30,578 nucleotides of DNA from a virus. The stretch spans positions 1 to 30,578 of the IMG/VR virus record IMGVR_UViG_3300043750_000084; one strand, 5' to 3'. Position 1 is the first letter of the stretch. Every line of letters starts with the position of its first letter. Position numbers and translations under genes: made by a program. Of the stretch, positions 15,432 to 22,091 are shown piece after piece. The notes under the pieces were generated by a model that worked only from the letters and a program-made list of their open reading frames with translations, was not told the origin of the DNA and searched no databases.

Positions 15432-15985
15432 TCATAGATATGCCCTGCCAGGAGTGTGGGGAGGTCATCCAGGCCCGTCGCCGGAATCGCCGTTTCTGCG
15501 ACGGGTGCAAGGCCAATAGGGAAGCGGCCCGGAAGAAGGCGGCCAAGGTACCGAAGGGCCGGACCGTGCCGTTGACGTGCGAGCGCTGCGGGAACACCTG
15601 GACGTCCGTAAAAAACAACGGGCGTTGGTGTCCTGAGTGCCGCCCGATCATCCAGAAGGAGCGGATCAAGGCGTACACCTCCATACCGGAGGTTCGGAAA
15701 GCACGCGCCGTCTACATGAAAGAGCGCGGGTATGCCCGCAAAGCCCAGCTTGCTCAATACGGCCTAACCGTTGAGGACTTCGATCGCATGCTTGCGGAAC
15801 AGGGCGGCGTGTGCGCCATCTGTTCCAGGGAGCACGAGCGGATGTGTGTGGACCACTGCCACGAGACCGGGAAGGTGCGGGGAATTCTGTGTAGCCCTTG
15901 CAACCGAGCCATAGGACAGCTCGGGGATACCGTGGAGCATGTACAGCGTGCGGTCACCTATCTCATGAGAACCAGTCATAACTGA
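15428..15985 (+). CDS. HNH endonuclease, endonuclease VII fold
   Basis: 185 residues from the GTG overlapping the deaminase stop; an ATG at 15440 is an alternative start. Two zinc-ribbon-like parts come first: CQECGEVIQ...CDGC (about 7-35) and CERCGNTW...CPEC (about 55-75). The C-terminal domain has CAICS...VDHCHETGKVRGILC and CNRAIGQLGD, the recombination endonuclease VII (His-Me finger) pattern. Relatives cut branched DNA or act as homing nucleases. Zinc ribbons make a free-standing homing nuclease as likely as a Holliday-junction enzyme. A terminator follows. Confidence 0.88.
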   Translation: MIIDMPCQECGEVIQARRRNRRFCDGCKANREAARKKAAKVPKGRTVPLTCERCGNTWTSVKNNGRWCPECRPIIQKERIKAYTSIPEVRKARAVYMKERGYARKAQLAQYGLTVEDFDRMLAEQGGVCAICSREHERMCVDHCHETGKVRGILCSPCNRAIGQLGDTVEHVQRAVTYLMRTSHN

Positions 15986-16003
15986 ATTCCTGTCAATACC
16001 GTA

Positions 16004-16032
16004 GATAGCCGTCCACCTGGTGGGCGGCTATC
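16004..16032 (+). terminator. Terminator after the HNH gene
   Basis: GATAGCCGTCCAC pairs with GTGGGCGGCTATC (one G-T pair), loop CTG, followed by GGCGTTTAT. A 120-base gap to the next gene follows. Confidence 0.7.
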
Positions 16033-16107
16033 GGCGTTTATCGGGCAATTAGTCTGTTCGAGGACACGCCGCCTTCTCCGCTATTCAAAGGGCGTGTCGG
16101 CCCCCGG

Positions 16108-16116
16108 TGCTAGACT
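16108..16116 (+). promoter_or_regulatory. Extended -10 of the DUF2637 gene (TGCTAGACT)
   Basis: TGC-TAGACT fits an extended -10 (TGN-TANNNT), 36 bases upstream of the GTG at 16153. It shares TGCTAG with the repeated motif but lacks AGATAC, so it may escape the shared control. Confidence 0.5.
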
Positions 16117-16152
16117 CTCACCACCAAGATCACCCTGGAGAAAGCGACGACG

Positions 16153-17337
16153 GTGGAGACAGAACAGGCCCAGCCTCCTGACAAGATTCCTGACCTGCTG
16201 AAATTCGAGCGGTTCCTGATGGGGACGGTGATCGCCGGGGCTTTCCTGGTAGGCAGTCTCGGTCTCGCGTCCTCGTTCGAGACGGTCGGAAACGCCGCCC
16301 GAGAATGGGGATTTCACCCGTTTTGGGTTCTTCCGGTGGCGATCGACGTCGCCGTCCCCGTTTTCTCCCTCGCTCACCTCTTGCTGATCCGGGCGGATAT
16401 GCCGCTCGGCTGGGTCCGCGCAGTCCCGTGGGGATTGACCGGCGTCACCATCTACCTGAATATCGAAGCGGCTGGCTCCAGCGTGGCGTCGAAAATCGGG
16501 CACGCGGCTCTCCCGCTGCTGTGGGTGATCTGCTCCGAGATTGCCGCGCACGTTTATCGTTCGTTGATCGGTGCGGTCACCGGGCGGCGGATGGAAAGGG
16601 TCAGGAAATCCCGCTGGCTGCTGGCCCCGTTTTCCACGGCTGGCCTGTGGCGGCGAATGGTTCTGTGGGAGGTCACCTCTTATCGGACGGCCCTGGTCCT
16701 GGAGAGCAAGCGGCTTATGGCGAGGGCGGATCTGAGGGACGTGCACGGGCGGGGGTGGCGTCGGAAGGTGTCCCGTAGGCAGCTGGTCCAGTTGCGGCTG
16801 GGGGAGATGGAACCGGCGGTGGAACTGGAACAGCCGGTGGTCCAGGTTCCGGTCCAGACGGTCCCGGAGTTGGAACGGGTGTCCGGGTCGGTTCCACGGA
16901 CTGGAACGGGACGGCACCGGAGCCAGGCTGTGGAACGTCGGGTGGAACAGGTGGAACAGGCGGTGGAACCGGCTCCGGTTCCGGTCCAGGTTCCACTGGA
17001 ACAGCCGGTGGAACCGGAGGTGGAACTGGAACAGGTCCAGGTTCCACTGGAACAGCCGGTGGAACTGGAACGTGGAACGGACCTGGAACAGGTGGAACCT
17101 GGACTGGAACCGGTGGAACTGACGGGGCGGGCGTCCACGAAGAACTCCCAGGTCAGGGCGGTTCTGGAACTGATGGAACAGGTTGGAACGAGCGACGTGA
17201 GCACGACAGTGATCGTGGAACAGACCGGGATGCCGAAGACCACCGCGTACCGGAGGCTCAAGGACGCTCAGAAGGAGTGGAACGCGGGTCGGCGGACCTG
17301 GAACGGTGGAACGGGAACCGCCCAGACTGGAACGTGA
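16153..17337 (+). CDS. DUF2637 membrane protein with C-terminal HTH
   Basis: 394 residues, GTG start with GGAGAAAG upstream. Four hydrophobic segments lie at about 21-42, 53-77, 85-103 and 113-133, matching DUF2637, a domain found in Streptomyces plasmid, conjugative-element and phage proteins. Residues about 135-215 are basic and cytoplasmic. Residues 215-320 are low-complexity (VELEQPVEPEVELEQ) and are encoded by the TGGAAC array. Residues about 325-372 (SQVRAVLELMEQVG..VSTTVIVEQTGMPKTTAYRRLKDAQ) look like a winged helix-turn-helix. The whole could be a membrane-tethered DNA-binding protein. The protein tail WNAGRRTWNGGTGTAQTGT is dictated by the same DNA repeat. Confidence 0.8.
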   Translation: METEQAQPPDKIPDLLKFERFLMGTVIAGAFLVGSLGLASSFETVGNAAREWGFHPFWVLPVAIDVAVPVFSLAHLLLIRADMPLGWVRAVPWGLTGVTIYLNIEAAGSSVASKIGHAALPLLWVICSEIAAHVYRSLIGAVTGRRMERVRKSRWLLAPFSTAGLWRRMVLWEVTSYRTALVLESKRLMARADLRDVHGRGWRRKVSRRQLVQLRLGEMEPAVELEQPVVQVPVQTVPELERVSGSVPRTGTGRHRSQAVERRVEQVEQAVEPAPVPVQVPLEQPVEPEVELEQVQVPLEQPVELERGTDLEQVEPGLEPVELTGRASTKNSQVRAVLELMEQVGTSDVSTTVIVEQTGMPKTTAYRRLKDAQKEWNAGRRTWNGGTGTAQTGT

Positions 17338-17429
17338 GCGGGTGGAACCGAACACCTGAACTGGAACGGGCCCACTGGAACGAGGTGGACCGGATCCACT
17401 GGAACAGGAACCTGGAACGGTTCTGGAAC
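16808..17429 (+). repeat. TGGAAC hexamer array (about 35 copies)
   Basis: I count about 35 TGGAAC copies on the plus strand in 622 bases against about 3 on the minus strand. They start inside the DUF2637 gene and run six copies past its TGA at 17335-17337. All three codon phases are used (nTG-GAA-Cnn, nnT-GGA-ACn, TGG-AAC). Two copies form the palindrome GTTCCA-C-TGGAAC (about 16990 and 17041). This is a DNA-level repeat rather than a protein repeat. Confidence 0.9.
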
Positions 17430-17434
17430 GCACG

Positions 17435-17467
17435 ACGGCCGTCCCTCGGCGAAGGAGGGGCGGCCGT
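17435..17467. terminator. Terminator between convergent genes
   Basis: ACGGCCGTCCCTC pairs with GAGGGGCGGCCGT (one G-T pair) right after the last TGGAAC copy and 22 bases before the converging minus-strand gene. Confidence 0.65.
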
Positions 17468-17488
17468 TGCCGTGTCAGCGTACAGGCC

Positions 17489-18067
17489 TCAGGCGAGGCG
17501 CTTGTACAGGCTCCCGGGGGTCACGTAGCCGTCCCAGCGGGCGTCCGAGAACAGCTTGATCCCGGCGAGCGCATAAGCCCGGTCCACAAGCTGGGAGCAA
17601 ATCTGATGGTCCGTGGATGCCACGAATTCCCGGAGTCCGGGAAGGGGCAGGTGCAGCCGGTGCGCGGCTATTGCCAGGTAGTCCACGAAAGAGTACGGGG
17701 TGTCGATAAACGACCGGGCGATATTGCAGATCCGCTGCCGGTCGGCTTCGGTGAGTCCAGCGGGGGAGACGTAAAGGACGTCTACGTCGTCGTATTCGTC
17801 CTGGGAAACGATCTGGGCGCCTCCCGGCATCGCCTCCATCAGCATTCCGTCTTCGAGGACGATGAATGCGTGCTCGTAGTGGGAGAAGCCGTCGCCGTTG
17901 AGCCACTGGCCTAAGCGAATCAGCTGGCCGACGATTCCGGCGATGCTGGTTAAGCCGATGTCTCCGGGCTGCGGTGTGTTGTGAATCAATGCGACCTCCC
18001 GGGCGCGTAACAGGATCTTCTGTGCTGCGGCGGAATGACTCATGGGAGGTTGGGCGGGTAAAGCCAT
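17489..18067 (-). CDS. YiiX/permuted NlpC-P60-like hydrolase
   Basis: 192 residues from the ATG at 18067, which overlaps the previous stop as ATGA; a longer open frame is rejected. The order is PGDIGLTSI..GIVGQLIRLGQW, then YEHAFIVLEDGMLMEAMPGG (H66, E78), and later HQICSQLVDRAYALAG (C157). His before Cys is the circularly permuted papain-like (YiiX/YebB/LRAT-like) order. Such proteins cut or transfer acyl/peptide bonds; substrate unknown. There is no signal peptide, so it would act inside the cell unless released by lysis. Confidence 0.78.
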   Translation of the reverse strand: MALPAQPPMSHSAAAQKILLRAREVALIHNTPQPGDIGLTSIAGIVGQLIRLGQWLNGDGFSHYEHAFIVLEDGMLMEAMPGGAQIVSQDEYDDVDVLYVSPAGLTEADRQRICNIARSFIDTPYSFVDYLAIAAHRLHLPLPGLREFVASTDHQICSQLVDRAYALAGIKLFSDARWDGYVTPGSLYKRLA

Positions 18068-18282
18068 CAGAGGACCACTAAGAGCGTCGCGGGGGCGGCC
18101 CGCTGTAACGTCATCCCGGAGTTGGCTAAAGCCGGGAGAATGGCGTCCAGGCAGGTTCTCGGGCCGCTTACGGCTATCGTCCGGTCCGGCCCAGGGGTAA
18201 TCACGACGTCCGGGCGGGATTTCGAGAACGACGGGTGACTGAGGATCCCGTAGACCCTGCGCATCGCTTCGTCCAGTGTCAC
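18067..18282 (-). CDS. Unknown 71-residue protein
   Basis: GTG start at 18282 with GAGGAG six bases upstream, giving TLDEAMRRVYGILSHPSFSKSRPDVVITPG and a second half ending LQRAAPATLLVVL. The longer frame to 18372 crosses the terminator at 18303-18335 and is rejected. It looks like a small alpha/beta protein. It is coupled to the YiiX-like gene by an ATGA overlap and may be its partner; this is inference from position. Confidence 0.65.
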   Translation of the reverse strand: MTLDEAMRRVYGILSHPSFSKSRPDVVITPGPDRTIAVSGPRTCLDAILPALANSGMTLQRAAPATLLVVL

Positions 18283-18302
18283 CGTGTTCTCCTCGGGGCA
18301 AG

Positions 18303-18335
18303 AAAAAACCCCAGCCGCGCGAAGCAGCTGGGGTG
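18303..18335 (-). terminator. Intrinsic terminator with T6
   Basis: On the minus strand ACCCCAGC...GCTGGGGT is followed by TTTTTTCTT. It ends the message of the 116-residue gene and separates it from the 71-residue gene and hydrolase, which therefore need read-through or another promoter. Confidence 0.85.
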
Positions 18336-18356
18336 GGTAATGCCAGTCTAGCCGAT

Positions 18357-18707
18357 TCAGTGATTGCCGCACACACCCGCGATGTACATGGAGTAGGCGG
18401 TGTCCAGCGTGTGCTTCCCGTATTCCTTGCAGATGATGCAGGGGGCGGCGATTTCCCGAACCCGGCGCCGGGCGGTAAGCGGCTGGTTGCTCGGGAGCGT
18501 CATAACGAGGTCTTCCGAGTCGACCCCTTCCTTTGTTGCGCGGCGCACCGTAAAGGAAACCACCGGCTCATCCGGCTCTGTGCGGGACCGGACTACGTAA
18601 ATGGCACCCGGCTGGACGGGGAAAGCGAAGCAGTCCCCGACCTCGTACAGGTCGGCGTCGAAGGTGTTCGGGACGCCGTTGTTATGACCGTGGATTTCGG
18701 CAGACAT
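18357..18707 (-). CDS. Unknown 116-residue CxxC protein
   Basis: ATG at 18707 overlapping the upstream stop (ATGA) with CGAGGAGAA upstream. The protein has a beta-rich core (YEVGDCFAFPVQPGAIYVVRSR, PVVSFTVRRATKE) and then a tail with CIICKEYGKHTLD and a final VCGNH. A zinc site made from the C-terminal Cys and His residues is possible. Last gene before a strong terminator. Not recognised. Confidence 0.75.
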   Translation of the reverse strand: MSAEIHGHNNGVPNTFDADLYEVGDCFAFPVQPGAIYVVRSRTEPDEPVVSFTVRRATKEGVDSEDLVMTLPSNQPLTARRRVREIAAPCIICKEYGKHTLDTAYSMYIAGVCGNH

Positions 18708-19255
18708 CAGTTCTCCTCGGGGATTCCGGGGCAGGGGACGGCCTTGCGGCCCTTGAGCCACTGGTGGGGCTCGTGGACCTTCGTCCGGTAGCACGGGGTG
18801 CCCGGGGGCTCCTCCGGCTCGGGCACCTCCTCCGGGGTCTCCACTTCCTTCATGGCGCCGCACGCGCACTTGAGGAGAGAGCCGAACTCTCCGTCCGGGC
18901 CGATCGGCCACGAGCCGATCGTGTCGAACTGGTGGACGTGGCCCTGGTAGCCCGCCCGCTGGCCGAACGGCCGGTCGTAGGTGGCCAGCTTGGGCAGCTG
19001 TGCCGGGTAGTACCGGTCGTCCCAGATGTGCGTGAGGACGTCGTCCATGCCCGCCAGGTAGACGTGCTTGCCGCCCTTGGTCTCCGCGAGGCCCCGGAAC
19101 TGCTTGCCACTGGTGGTGATCTCATCCAGGATCTCGTCCCCGGCCGCCCTGTAGAAGTTCAGGAGGACGTCCTCGGCGAAGTTCTGCCGGAGGAAGGCGT
19201 CGATCTCGGCGGGGGATGCGTGGAACCGCGACGGCGGCTCAGGGATGGCGTTCAC
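18707..19255 (-). CDS. Unknown 182-residue protein
   Basis: GTG at 19255 with GAGGAGACACC upstream. N-terminal part helical (SPAEIDAFLRQNFAEDVLLNFYRAAGDEILDEI), then an aromatic central region (HIWDDRYYPAQLPKLATYDRPFG) and a late CACGAMKE with further Cys residues (CYRTK, CPGI) split by an acidic Pro/Glu linker. The two Cys groups may form a zinc ribbon. It follows the tandem small beta proteins by nine bases. Not recognised. Confidence 0.75.
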   Translation of the reverse strand: MNAIPEPPSRFHASPAEIDAFLRQNFAEDVLLNFYRAAGDEILDEITTSGKQFRGLAETKGGKHVYLAGMDDVLTHIWDDRYYPAQLPKLATYDRPFGQRAGYQGHVHQFDTIGSWPIGPDGEFGSLLKCACGAMKEVETPEEVPEPEEPPGTPCYRTKVHEPHQWLKGRKAVPCPGIPEEN

Positions 19256-19264
19256 GGTGTCTCC

Positions 19265-19471
19265 TCAGAGTTCCCGGTCGATCCGGTCGCCCGGGTCGCG
19301 GTAGATGTCGAACGAGTAGCCGGTGTCCAGCTGGATGGTGATCCGCCATCTGTCGTCTGCCATCAGCGTGAGCTGAACAGCCTTGCCGATGACGTTCGCC
19401 TTGGTCTCGGGATGGGGGACGTGGAGACGATCCCCGAGCGTGATGGTCTCCACGTAGATGTCGCCGATCAC
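19265..19471 (-). CDS. Small beta-barrel-like protein, paralogue of its upstream neighbour
   Basis: 68 residues from the GTG at 19471 in a GTGA overlap; an ATG 18 bases earlier is possible but would overlap more. IYVETITLGDRLHV..., VIGKAVQLTLMADDRWRITIQLDTG and FDIYRDPGDRIDREL line up with the 76-residue protein upstream: 'L-LGD-I-L ... GK-V-L-L--DD--V-I-L-TG--F-L-R-P'. An SH3-like small barrel is likely. Function unknown. Confidence 0.75.
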   Translation of the reverse strand: MIGDIYVETITLGDRLHVPHPETKANVIGKAVQLTLMADDRWRITIQLDTGYSFDIYRDPGDRIDREL

Positions 19472-19698
19472 GAGGTCCCCTCTTCCCATTCCAGGATGAC
19501 TGCGGTCTCGGGGGAGCGGTCCAGGAAGAACGTGTCTCCCGCGCTCGTCTTCAGGACGATCCGGACGTCAGTCTCGTCGTCCCCGAGCAGGGACAGGCCC
19601 ACGACCTTGCCGGTGATCCAGTTGCCGTCATCGGCTCTGAGGCTGATCTGGTCGCGGAGGCTCAGTTCATCCACTGTGCCGGTGTCGGTGAAACTCAC
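19468..19698 (-). CDS. Small beta-barrel-like protein, paralogue of its downstream neighbour
   Basis: 76 residues from a GTG at 19698 that overlaps the upstream stop as GTGA. LSLRDQISLRADDGNWITGK, VVGLSLLGDDETDVRIVLKTS and FFLDRSPETAVILEWEEG show alternating hydrophobics of a small beta fold. It aligns along its length with the next gene product, indicating tandem duplication. Role unknown. Confidence 0.75.
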   Translation of the reverse strand: MSFTDTGTVDELSLRDQISLRADDGNWITGKVVGLSLLGDDETDVRIVLKTSAGDTFFLDRSPETAVILEWEEGTS

Positions 19699-19979
19699 GG
19701 TGTCTCCTCGGTCGGTTCGGGGGTCGGGGCGGTCTCAGGCTTCGGGGCGACGCCGAGGCGGTCGTAGAAGCCACGGAGCAGACGCTCGCACGTGTCCTTG
19801 GCCGCCTGGTCAGTTGCCCAGCACCGGGCGAACTGCTTGTAGCCCGGAAGGTAGTGCTTGATCGTGAAGGGGTAGCCCTGCACGTGGCTGACGTTCCGGG
19901 CGATGGTGAACAGGCGGATCCCGTTCACCGTGCCCGCGTTCTGGGTCCAGTCGCCGGACCAGGTGATGCGATCAGGCAT
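19695..19979 (-). CDS. Unknown 94-residue protein
   Basis: ATG at 19979 overlapping the upstream TAA as TAATG, with GAGGAG upstream. A globular part of about 75 residues (WSGDWTQNAGTVNGIRLFTIARN, FTIKHYLPGYKQFARCWATDQAAKDTCERLLRGFYDRL) is followed by a Pro/Glu/Thr tail. The arrangement resembles a short substrate-specificity or single-strand-binding-like fold, but this is not a firm match. Operon member. Confidence 0.75.
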   Translation of the reverse strand: MPDRITWSGDWTQNAGTVNGIRLFTIARNVSHVQGYPFTIKHYLPGYKQFARCWATDQAAKDTCERLLRGFYDRLGVAPKPETAPTPEPTEETP

Positions 19980-20218
19980 TACAGCTCCTCGGGGATCTCG
20001 ATGCCGTTATCCCGGAGGGCCTGCTCCAGGACCGCGATCCTGTCCCGGGCGATCTGCTCGCGACGGCTCGCGTTGGTCTGCCGGTAGCCCTCGTTGACCA
20101 GGGCGATGATCTCCAGCTCCTCGGGGGAGGCGTCGAAATCGGGGACGATCTCGGTCTCCTCCGGCAGGTAGCCGGTCTGCTCACGGTGCTGGAAGGCTGC
20201 CATCTCGATGCTGTCCAT
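19979..20218 (-). CDS. Unknown acidic 79-residue protein
   Basis: ATG at 20218 in a TAATG overlap. The protein is acidic with a first half of loops (REQTGYLPEETEIVPDFDASPEELE) and a helical second half (IIALVNEGYRQTN..REQIARDRIAVLEQALRDNG) that could form a coiled coil. Not recognised. It is the second gene of the operon driven by motif copy e. Confidence 0.75.
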   Translation of the reverse strand: MDSIEMAAFQHREQTGYLPEETEIVPDFDASPEELEIIALVNEGYRQTNASRREQIARDRIAVLEQALRDNGIEIPEEL

Positions 20219-20472
20219 TACGCCTGTCCCTCCACGATCTTCACGATGTCCCTGGCGACGCAGTAGCTACCGAACTGCCGGGCGATGTCATCGGCGGTCT
20301 GGATCTCCTTGGGCGCGTCCTTCAGACGCTGGAGCGTGTACGCCACGTCGACCTCCAGTACGCCGAGGTCGATCAGGGGATCCAGGTCGCTCATGGATGC
20401 GCGGAGGATCTTCTCGGCGTCAGGGCCTTCGAGAATCTTGATGGCCTTCTGGATGACAGCTGCGTCGTCCAT
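20218..20472 (-). CDS. Unknown 84-residue helical protein
   Basis: ATG at 20472 with GAGGAGACC upstream and motif copy e 30 bases further. All-helical and acidic (AAVIQKAIKILEGPDAEKILRASMSDLDPLIDLG..., ADDIARQFGSYCVARDIVKIVEG). First gene of a run of at least seven overlapping genes ending at the terminator 18303-18335. Not recognised. Confidence 0.78.
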   Translation of the reverse strand: MDDAAVIQKAIKILEGPDAEKILRASMSDLDPLIDLGVLEVDVAYTLQRLKDAPKEIQTADDIARQFGSYCVARDIVKIVEGQA

Positions 20473-20501
20473 CGCGGTCTCCTCGGTTCGGTGTCTGCGT
20501 T

Positions 20502-20517
20502 GTATCTACCCTAGCAC
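20502..20517 (-). promoter_or_regulatory. Motif promoter copy e (GTGCTAGGGTAGATAC)
   Basis: Exact consensus copy. Downstream the leader reads GACACCGAACCGAGGAGACC before the ATG, the same leader as at copies f, j and n. Confidence 0.75.
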
Positions 20518-20535
20518 GTCTCTGGCCAGAAGAAA

Positions 20536-20559
20536 AGCCCCCGGCGACTGCCAGGGGCT
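20536..20559 (-). terminator. Terminator of the 100-residue gene
   Basis: AGCCCCTGGC-AGTC-GCCGGGGGCT read on the minus strand, followed by TTTTCTT. One G-T pair in a 10-bp stem. Confidence 0.85.
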
Positions 20560-20565
20560 CTCTCG

Positions 20566-20868
20566 CTACACCAGGCCCGCACGGTACGGGTCCGGGTCCC
20601 AGGTCCGCTTCAGGCCGTTCCACACGTGGTAGGTGACCTCCACGGAATCGACCCGCAGTGTCGTCCGCCCGTCGCGGCCCTTCTCGGTGGCGTACTTGAC
20701 GGAGACTTCCAGCTCCTCATCGGAGTTCAGGTTGTTCCGCAGGCGGCCCGCCAGCAAGTCCGCGATGTCATCGTCCGTCGCGGAGCGCAGCGACTTGTAC
20801 TCGCCCGTGCAGCACTCGGTGCAGCCGCAGTCGTAGGGGTCGATCGCGATCAGGCGTACAGAGGACAT
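20566..20868 (-). CDS. Unknown 100-residue Cys-rich-start protein
   Basis: ATG at 20868 with AGGAGACC upstream. The N-terminus carries CGCTECC (IDPYDCGCTECCTGEYKSL), followed by a helical part (DDDIADLLAGRLRNNL) and a beta-strand part (LEVSVKYATEKG, TTLRVDSVEVTYHVWNG). Four Cys in nine residues suggest metal binding. It is a single-gene unit between motif copy f and a terminator. Not recognised. Confidence 0.78.
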   Translation of the reverse strand: MSSVRLIAIDPYDCGCTECCTGEYKSLRSATDDDIADLLAGRLRNNLNSDEELEVSVKYATEKGRDGRTTLRVDSVEVTYHVWNGLKRTWDPDPYRAGLV

Positions 20869-20900
20869 GGCGGTCTCCTTGGCTCGGTGTCCGGCTGTGT

Positions 20901-20916
20901 GTATCTACCCTAGCAC
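20901..20916 (-). promoter_or_regulatory. Motif promoter copy f (GTGCTAGGGTAGATAC)
   Basis: Exact consensus copy, starting eight bases after the TAG of the LuxR-type HTH gene and followed by the shared GGACACCGAG...AAGGAGACC leader. Confidence 0.75.
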
Positions 20917-20924
20917 ATACCGGG

Positions 20925-21443
20925 CTACGATGCCTCAGCATTCTGCCGGTAGTCCCGCCACCACTGCTGGTACGCCTCCCGGCACCCGCACACGAGGTCA
21001 CCGATCCGATCACCCTCGCGGATGTGCCTGCGGGCGGCCTGGATCGTCCCGCACTCCACCGGGGCACCCTTCTTCAGGCGCTGCTCCGGAGGCGTCAGGC
21101 GGCGGAAGGTCGACATGACCCGGGTCGCCCGGTCCTTCGGCTCCAAGAACTCCTGGCAGGCCGGGCACAGCGGGGTCCCGTTGGCGGTGTGAGCGTTCAC
21201 GGACTGCGCGGTGCCGTGCTTGGCGATGGTGCCCTTGAGCAGGTGCGGGTAGCCCCGGAGGGCCACCAGGACGGCGTGGGCGTTGGTCGTGGCGTCCAGC
21301 TTGGCCCGGATGTGCGCCATGTACGTGCGCACCGTGGCCGGGAGCAGGTACAGCTTGGCGCCGATCTGTTCAGGGGTCAGACCCTCGGCGTACAGCCGGA
21401 AGACCTCGAACTCGCGCTCAGAGAGGGGGGTTGTGTTGATCAC
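20925..21443 (-). CDS. LuxR/GerE-type HTH DNA-binding protein
   Basis: 172 residues. Residues about 7-60 (LSEREFEVFRLYAEGLTPEQIGAKLYLLPATVRTYMAHIRAKLDATTNAHAVLVALR) are a clear LuxR/GerE helix-turn-helix at the N-terminus. The rest holds CPACQEF and a later C...CGC set, perhaps a zinc site. There is no receiver domain. The GTG start at 21443 follows motif copy g with no gap, so the mRNA is predicted to be leaderless; no ribosome site exists upstream. A regulator controlled by the motif it may also recognise is an attractive inference. Confidence 0.85.
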   Translation of the reverse strand: MINTTPLSEREFEVFRLYAEGLTPEQIGAKLYLLPATVRTYMAHIRAKLDATTNAHAVLVALRGYPHLLKGTIAKHGTAQSVNAHTANGTPLCPACQEFLEPKDRATRVMSTFRRLTPPEQRLKKGAPVECGTIQAARRHIREGDRIGDLVCGCREAYQQWWRDYRQNAEAS

Positions 21444-21459
21444 GTATCTACCCTAACAG
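21444..21459 (-). promoter_or_regulatory. Motif promoter copy g (CTGTTAGGGTAGATAC), abutting a start codon
   Basis: The last base of the motif is directly followed by the GTG of the LuxR-type gene. With TAGGGT as the -10, the transcript should start at or next to that G. A partial copy, GTGCTAGC, lies just upstream. Confidence 0.7.
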
Positions 21460-21482
21460 ACGGGCTAGCACGGGAGACGACA

Positions 21483-21515
21483 ACGGGCGGGACACCAGAT
21501 AGATGTCCCGCCCGT
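21483..21515 (-). terminator. Terminator of the NlpC/P60 gene
   Basis: Perfect 12-bp stem ACGGGCGGGACA / TGTCCCGCCCGT with a 9-base loop, in the 148-base gap between the NlpC/P60 stop and the LuxR-type start. TGTCGTC follows on the minus strand. Confidence 0.7.
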
Positions 21516-21591
21516 ATATGCGCTGGTCACACGGGTTGGGGGTGCCCCGCACGGCCTAGGAACGCTGCAAGTCTACTGCATCACATCCTGC

Positions 21592-22065
21592 TCAGGAGAT
21601 GCGCCCGAACGAGCCCCACGAGCCGTGGCCCGTGTAGTTGCTGATCGGGGCGATCATCACCTCGTGCTTGGTCGTCCGGCCGGAGTTGGCGTTCACCATC
21701 CAGCTCTTGCCCTTCCAGTGGCCCACGTAGATCCCGACGTGGTAGACGCCGTGCCGGTCGTGTATGAAGACCTCATCCCCCACTGTCACCCGGTGCCCGT
21801 TGACGTGCTTCGCGTACCGGTACTGCGCCTGAGCAGTACGGGGGATCTTCTTGCCGACCCGCTTGAACGAGTACTGCACGAGGCCTGAGCAGTCGAAGCG
21901 GCGCGGACCAGCTGCTCCCCACTGGTACGGCTTGCCGATCTGTTTCTCTGCGACGTCCTTGGCTCTGACGCGCAGACTCGGCGCTGCCTGAGATTCGGTC
22001 GCGGCGACAAGGACCAGGCCACCTGCAAGTGCGATGGGCGTGGCGATACGAACGATCTTGTTCAC
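21592..22065 (-). CDS. Secreted NlpC/P60 peptidoglycan peptidase
   Basis: 157 residues; GTG with GGGGAG seven bases upstream. Residues 1-27 are a signal peptide (basic NKIVRI, hydrophobic core, SQA-A cleavage site). The NlpC/P60 domain has GKPYQWGAAGPRRFDCSGLVQYSF (catalytic C59), then GDEVFIHDRHGVYHVGIYVG (H109) and a later polar residue around N124. It cuts peptide cross-links in the cell wall. It could help lysis or remodel the wall during infection; there is no holin next to it. It is preceded by a terminator-like hairpin and motif copy h, suggesting attenuation. Confidence 0.9.
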   Translation of the reverse strand: MNKIVRIATPIALAGGLVLVAATESQAAPSLRVRAKDVAEKQIGKPYQWGAAGPRRFDCSGLVQYSFKRVGKKIPRTAQAQYRYAKHVNGHRVTVGDEVFIHDRHGVYHVGIYVGHWKGKSWMVNANSGRTTKHEVMIAPISNYTGHGSWGSFGRIS

Positions 22066-22091
22066 GGGTTATCTCCCCTAGCAAACACATG

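Noticed and set aside
16808-17429. CRISPR array
   Set aside because: The repeat unit is a six-base word with irregular spacing and no repeat/spacer periodicity.
16081-17433. 450-residue minus-strand open frame opposite the DUF2637 gene
   Set aside because: It is a mirror of the TGGAAC/GTTCCA repeat (PV/FHRLF-rich), has no ribosome site and overlaps a gene with domain evidence.
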